Below are positions 5,854 through 7,088 of a stretch of 7,088 bases of DNA, in pieces. Numbering within the stretch: the first letter of the stretch is position 1; every line of letters starts with the position of its first letter. Both the position numbers and the translations under genes were made by a program. The notes beneath the pieces were generated by a model, which had not been told where the DNA came from, did no database searches, and saw nothing but the letters and a program-made list of their open reading frames with translations. Source of the stretch: an uncultured bacterium (GTDB lineage: Bacteria > Patescibacteria > ABY1 > SG8-24 > 2-12-FULL-60-25); the NCBI GenBank assembly GCA_937863195.1, contig CALMET010000091.1:1-7088 (forward strand). The letters are read 5' to 3'.

Positions 5854-6513
5854 ATGACCCTCGAACTCATCCCTGCCCTTCTCGTGAATAGCGAAGAACA
5901 TGCCCTCGTCCAAGTGACTAAGCTCGGCGATTATTCTGGTTGGATTCAAATCGATATTCTTGACGGGACACTTAACCGCTTCAGCGCTTTTTCAGACCCT
6001 GACGCGCTCGGATTATTATTGCCGCAGAATCCGATTGAATTGCATTTGATGGTTTCTGATCCGCTTTTGCACATGAAAGAATGGCAGCGCGTCCTCACAC
6101 CATCACAATCAAAGCGCGCCATTTGGCATATCGAAGCCATGGTTGATCACGGTGGCTTGATTGAATACTGTCTCAACAATAACTGGCAATGCGGTTTAGC
6201 GATTGGTCCAAATACCAAAATTGAAGCGCTACGCCCATATCTTGATCGCGTGAATGAAATCCTCGTTCTTGGTGTGCATCCTGGTCAGAGCGGACAGCAG
6301 CTCATCCCAAAAACGCTCGATACCGTGCGTGCCCTCAAACAACACCCAGGTCGTCAGTTCGTTATTGGGTTTGATGGCGGGATTAATGGCCAAAATATTC
6401 TTGATGTTAAAGCGGCGGGCGCTGAACGTTTTTGTCTCGCGAGTGCGATCTTTAAAGCCGTGAGCCCGACCAATACCATTGGTCACCTCTCGCAAAAACT
6501 CGGGATCCAGTAA
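5854..6513 (+). CDS. rpe: Ribulose-phosphate 3-epimerase-like protein, diverged active site
   Basis: This TIM-barrel protein resembles Rpe, which converts ribulose 5-phosphate to xylulose 5-phosphate. Numbered from the ATG at 5854, the protein has 219 residues. The usual motifs are recognisable but altered. IQIDILDG (31-38) stands for the family's IHVDVMDG, ELHLMV (62-67) is intact, and HIEAM (92-96) fits the H-x-E segment. LVLGVHPGQSGQ (137-148) replaces LVMTVNPGFGGQ, and GFDGGIN (172-178) is intact. The acid/base aspartates D34 and D174 and ligand H64 remain, but the first His ligand is Q32, and two of the three Met residues lining the site are Leu. The ATG at 5854 starts 1 nt after the rpiB stop and puts these residues at family numbering. 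An in-frame ATG at 5830 would add 8 residues and overlap rpiB by 23 nt. Co-transcription with rpiB is very likely. No Shine-Dalgarno is evident for either start. Confidence 0.85.
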   Translation: MTLELIPALLVNSEEHALVQVTKLGDYSGWIQIDILDGTLNRFSAFSDPDALGLLLPQNPIELHLMVSDPLLHMKEWQRVLTPSQSKRAIWHIEAMVDHGGLIEYCLNNNWQCGLAIGPNTKIEALRPYLDRVNEILVLGVHPGQSGQQLIPKTLDTVRALKQHPGRQFVIGFDGGINGQNILDVKAAGAERFCLASAIFKAVSPTNTIGHLSQKLGIQ

Positions 6514-6514
6514 A

Positions 6515-6525
6515 TGTGCTAAACT
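6515..6525 (+). promoter_or_regulatory. Extended -10 promoter of the secreted-protein gene
   Basis: TGTGCTAAACT begins 1 nt after the rpe stop codon. It contains TG, one base, then TAAACT (6520-6525), two mismatches from TATAAT. It shares the pattern TGTG-S-TARAMT with the rpiB promoter. No -35 box is visible. The predicted start near 6532 leaves only about 4 nt before the ATG at 6536. Confidence 0.4.
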
Positions 6526-6535
6526 GGACGGGTCT

Positions 6536-7088
6536 ATGACTATGAAGACCCTCCTCCTCAAAGCCATCGCTCCTATGGGCGCGATTGCCCTTTTTGCGAT
6601 GCCGGCTCTCAGCCATGCTGAAACCGCCGTCCCTACCCTTTATACCTCGCTCCCAGCAGCCAATAGCCTTATTAAGGGCACTGGGTCTGCTGTGTACTAT
6701 CTCTCCTCGAATGGCAAGCGCTACGTCTTTCCTACCGAGAAGACGTATTTCACTTGGTATAGTGATTTTGCGAATGTCCAAACCATTTCTGATGCCGACA
6801 TGTCGACCATCACGATTGGCGGCAATGTCACCTATCGTCCAGGTAAACGCTTAATCAAAATCACCACCGACCCACGCGTCTATATCGTGGACGCAAACGG
6901 CGTCTTGCGCTGGCTTGGCAGTGAAGAAGCCGCTAAAGCGCTTTATGGTGAGGCATGGGCAAAGCAGGTTGATGACTTGCCGGATGCCTTTTTCACCAAC
7001 TACAAACTCGGCACCAATGTCATGACCGTCTCGGATTTTTCACCATCAACAGCCATGAACACGGCAAGCTCAATTGATGTTGATAAAA
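6536..7088 (+). CDS. Secreted protein with tandem 62-residue repeats, 3'-truncated by window edge
   Basis: The open frame runs off the window, with 184 codons visible. Residues 1-28 form a Sec-type signal peptide: MTMK, a hydrophobic stretch to about residue 25, and an SHA cleavage motif (26-28). The mature part contains two related units. Unit 1 (about 52-98) has VYYLSSNGKRYVFP, WYSDF and GGNV. Unit 2 (about 114-162) has VYIVDANGVLRWLG, LYGEAW and GTNV. RPGKRLIKIT (101-110) links them. I recall this unit as common in exported proteins of Patescibacteria, usually without an assigned function; that is memory, not a search. The likely location is outside the membrane, and a role in surface structure or adhesion is only a guess. 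A second ATG at 6542 would give a more classical MK start. The ATG follows rpe by 22 nt and is preceded by CTGGACG and 5 nt, a weak ribosome-site match. Confidence 0.85.
   Translation, partial: MTMKTLLLKAIAPMGAIALFAMPALSHAETAVPTLYTSLPAANSLIKGTGSAVYYLSSNGKRYVFPTEKTYFTWYSDFANVQTISDADMSTITIGGNVTYRPGKRLIKITTDPRVYIVDANGVLRWLGSEEAAKALYGEAWAKQVDDLPDAFFTNYKLGTNVMTVSDFSPSTAMNTASSIDVDK

Overview
The window looks like a chromosomal segment from a bacterium of the Candidate Phyla Radiation (Patescibacteria, Parcubacteria-like). This is an inference from three things. The secreted protein at the right edge belongs to a repeat-containing family that I recall mainly from those genomes. The isoleucyl-tRNA synthetase is of the eukaryote-like type 2. 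Start codons lack good Shine-Dalgarno sequences, and several candidate promoters sit almost on top of the start codons. No mobile element, CRISPR array or phage gene is visible.

Layout, left to right. Bases 2-1066 (+) hold the 3' part of a PP2C-type Ser/Thr protein phosphatase whose start lies before the window. Next comes a tRNA-Lys(CUU) unit with a consensus sigma-70 promoter (TTGACA-17-TATAAT), an encoded CCA end and a perfect hairpin terminator (1111-1267). A monocistronic gene follows (1308-2417, +) for a 369-residue protein with a DNA polymerase beta-like nucleotidyltransferase core, related in appearance to AbiEii-type proteins. A hairpin at 2416-2443 terminates both this gene and the convergent ileS (2449-5358, -).

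A 47-bp divergent intergenic region containing a perfect 7-bp inverted repeat separates ileS from a tight rpiB-rpe pair (5406-6513, +). RpiB and the Rpe-like epimerase interconvert pentose phosphates in the non-oxidative pentose phosphate pathway. The Rpe-like protein is diverged: one of the four usual metal ligands is Gln instead of His. The window ends inside a secreted protein gene (6536 onward, +) with a signal peptide and two tandem copies of a roughly 62-residue unit.

The genes do not form one system. They are translation genes (ileS, tRNA-Lys), a small sugar-phosphate operon, a signalling phosphatase, an orphan nucleotidyltransferase and an exported protein. There is no gene-free stretch over 300 bases. 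The points most worth a second look are the orphan nucleotidyltransferase, the altered Rpe active site, the near-leaderless promoter arrangement and the internal duplication in the secreted protein.
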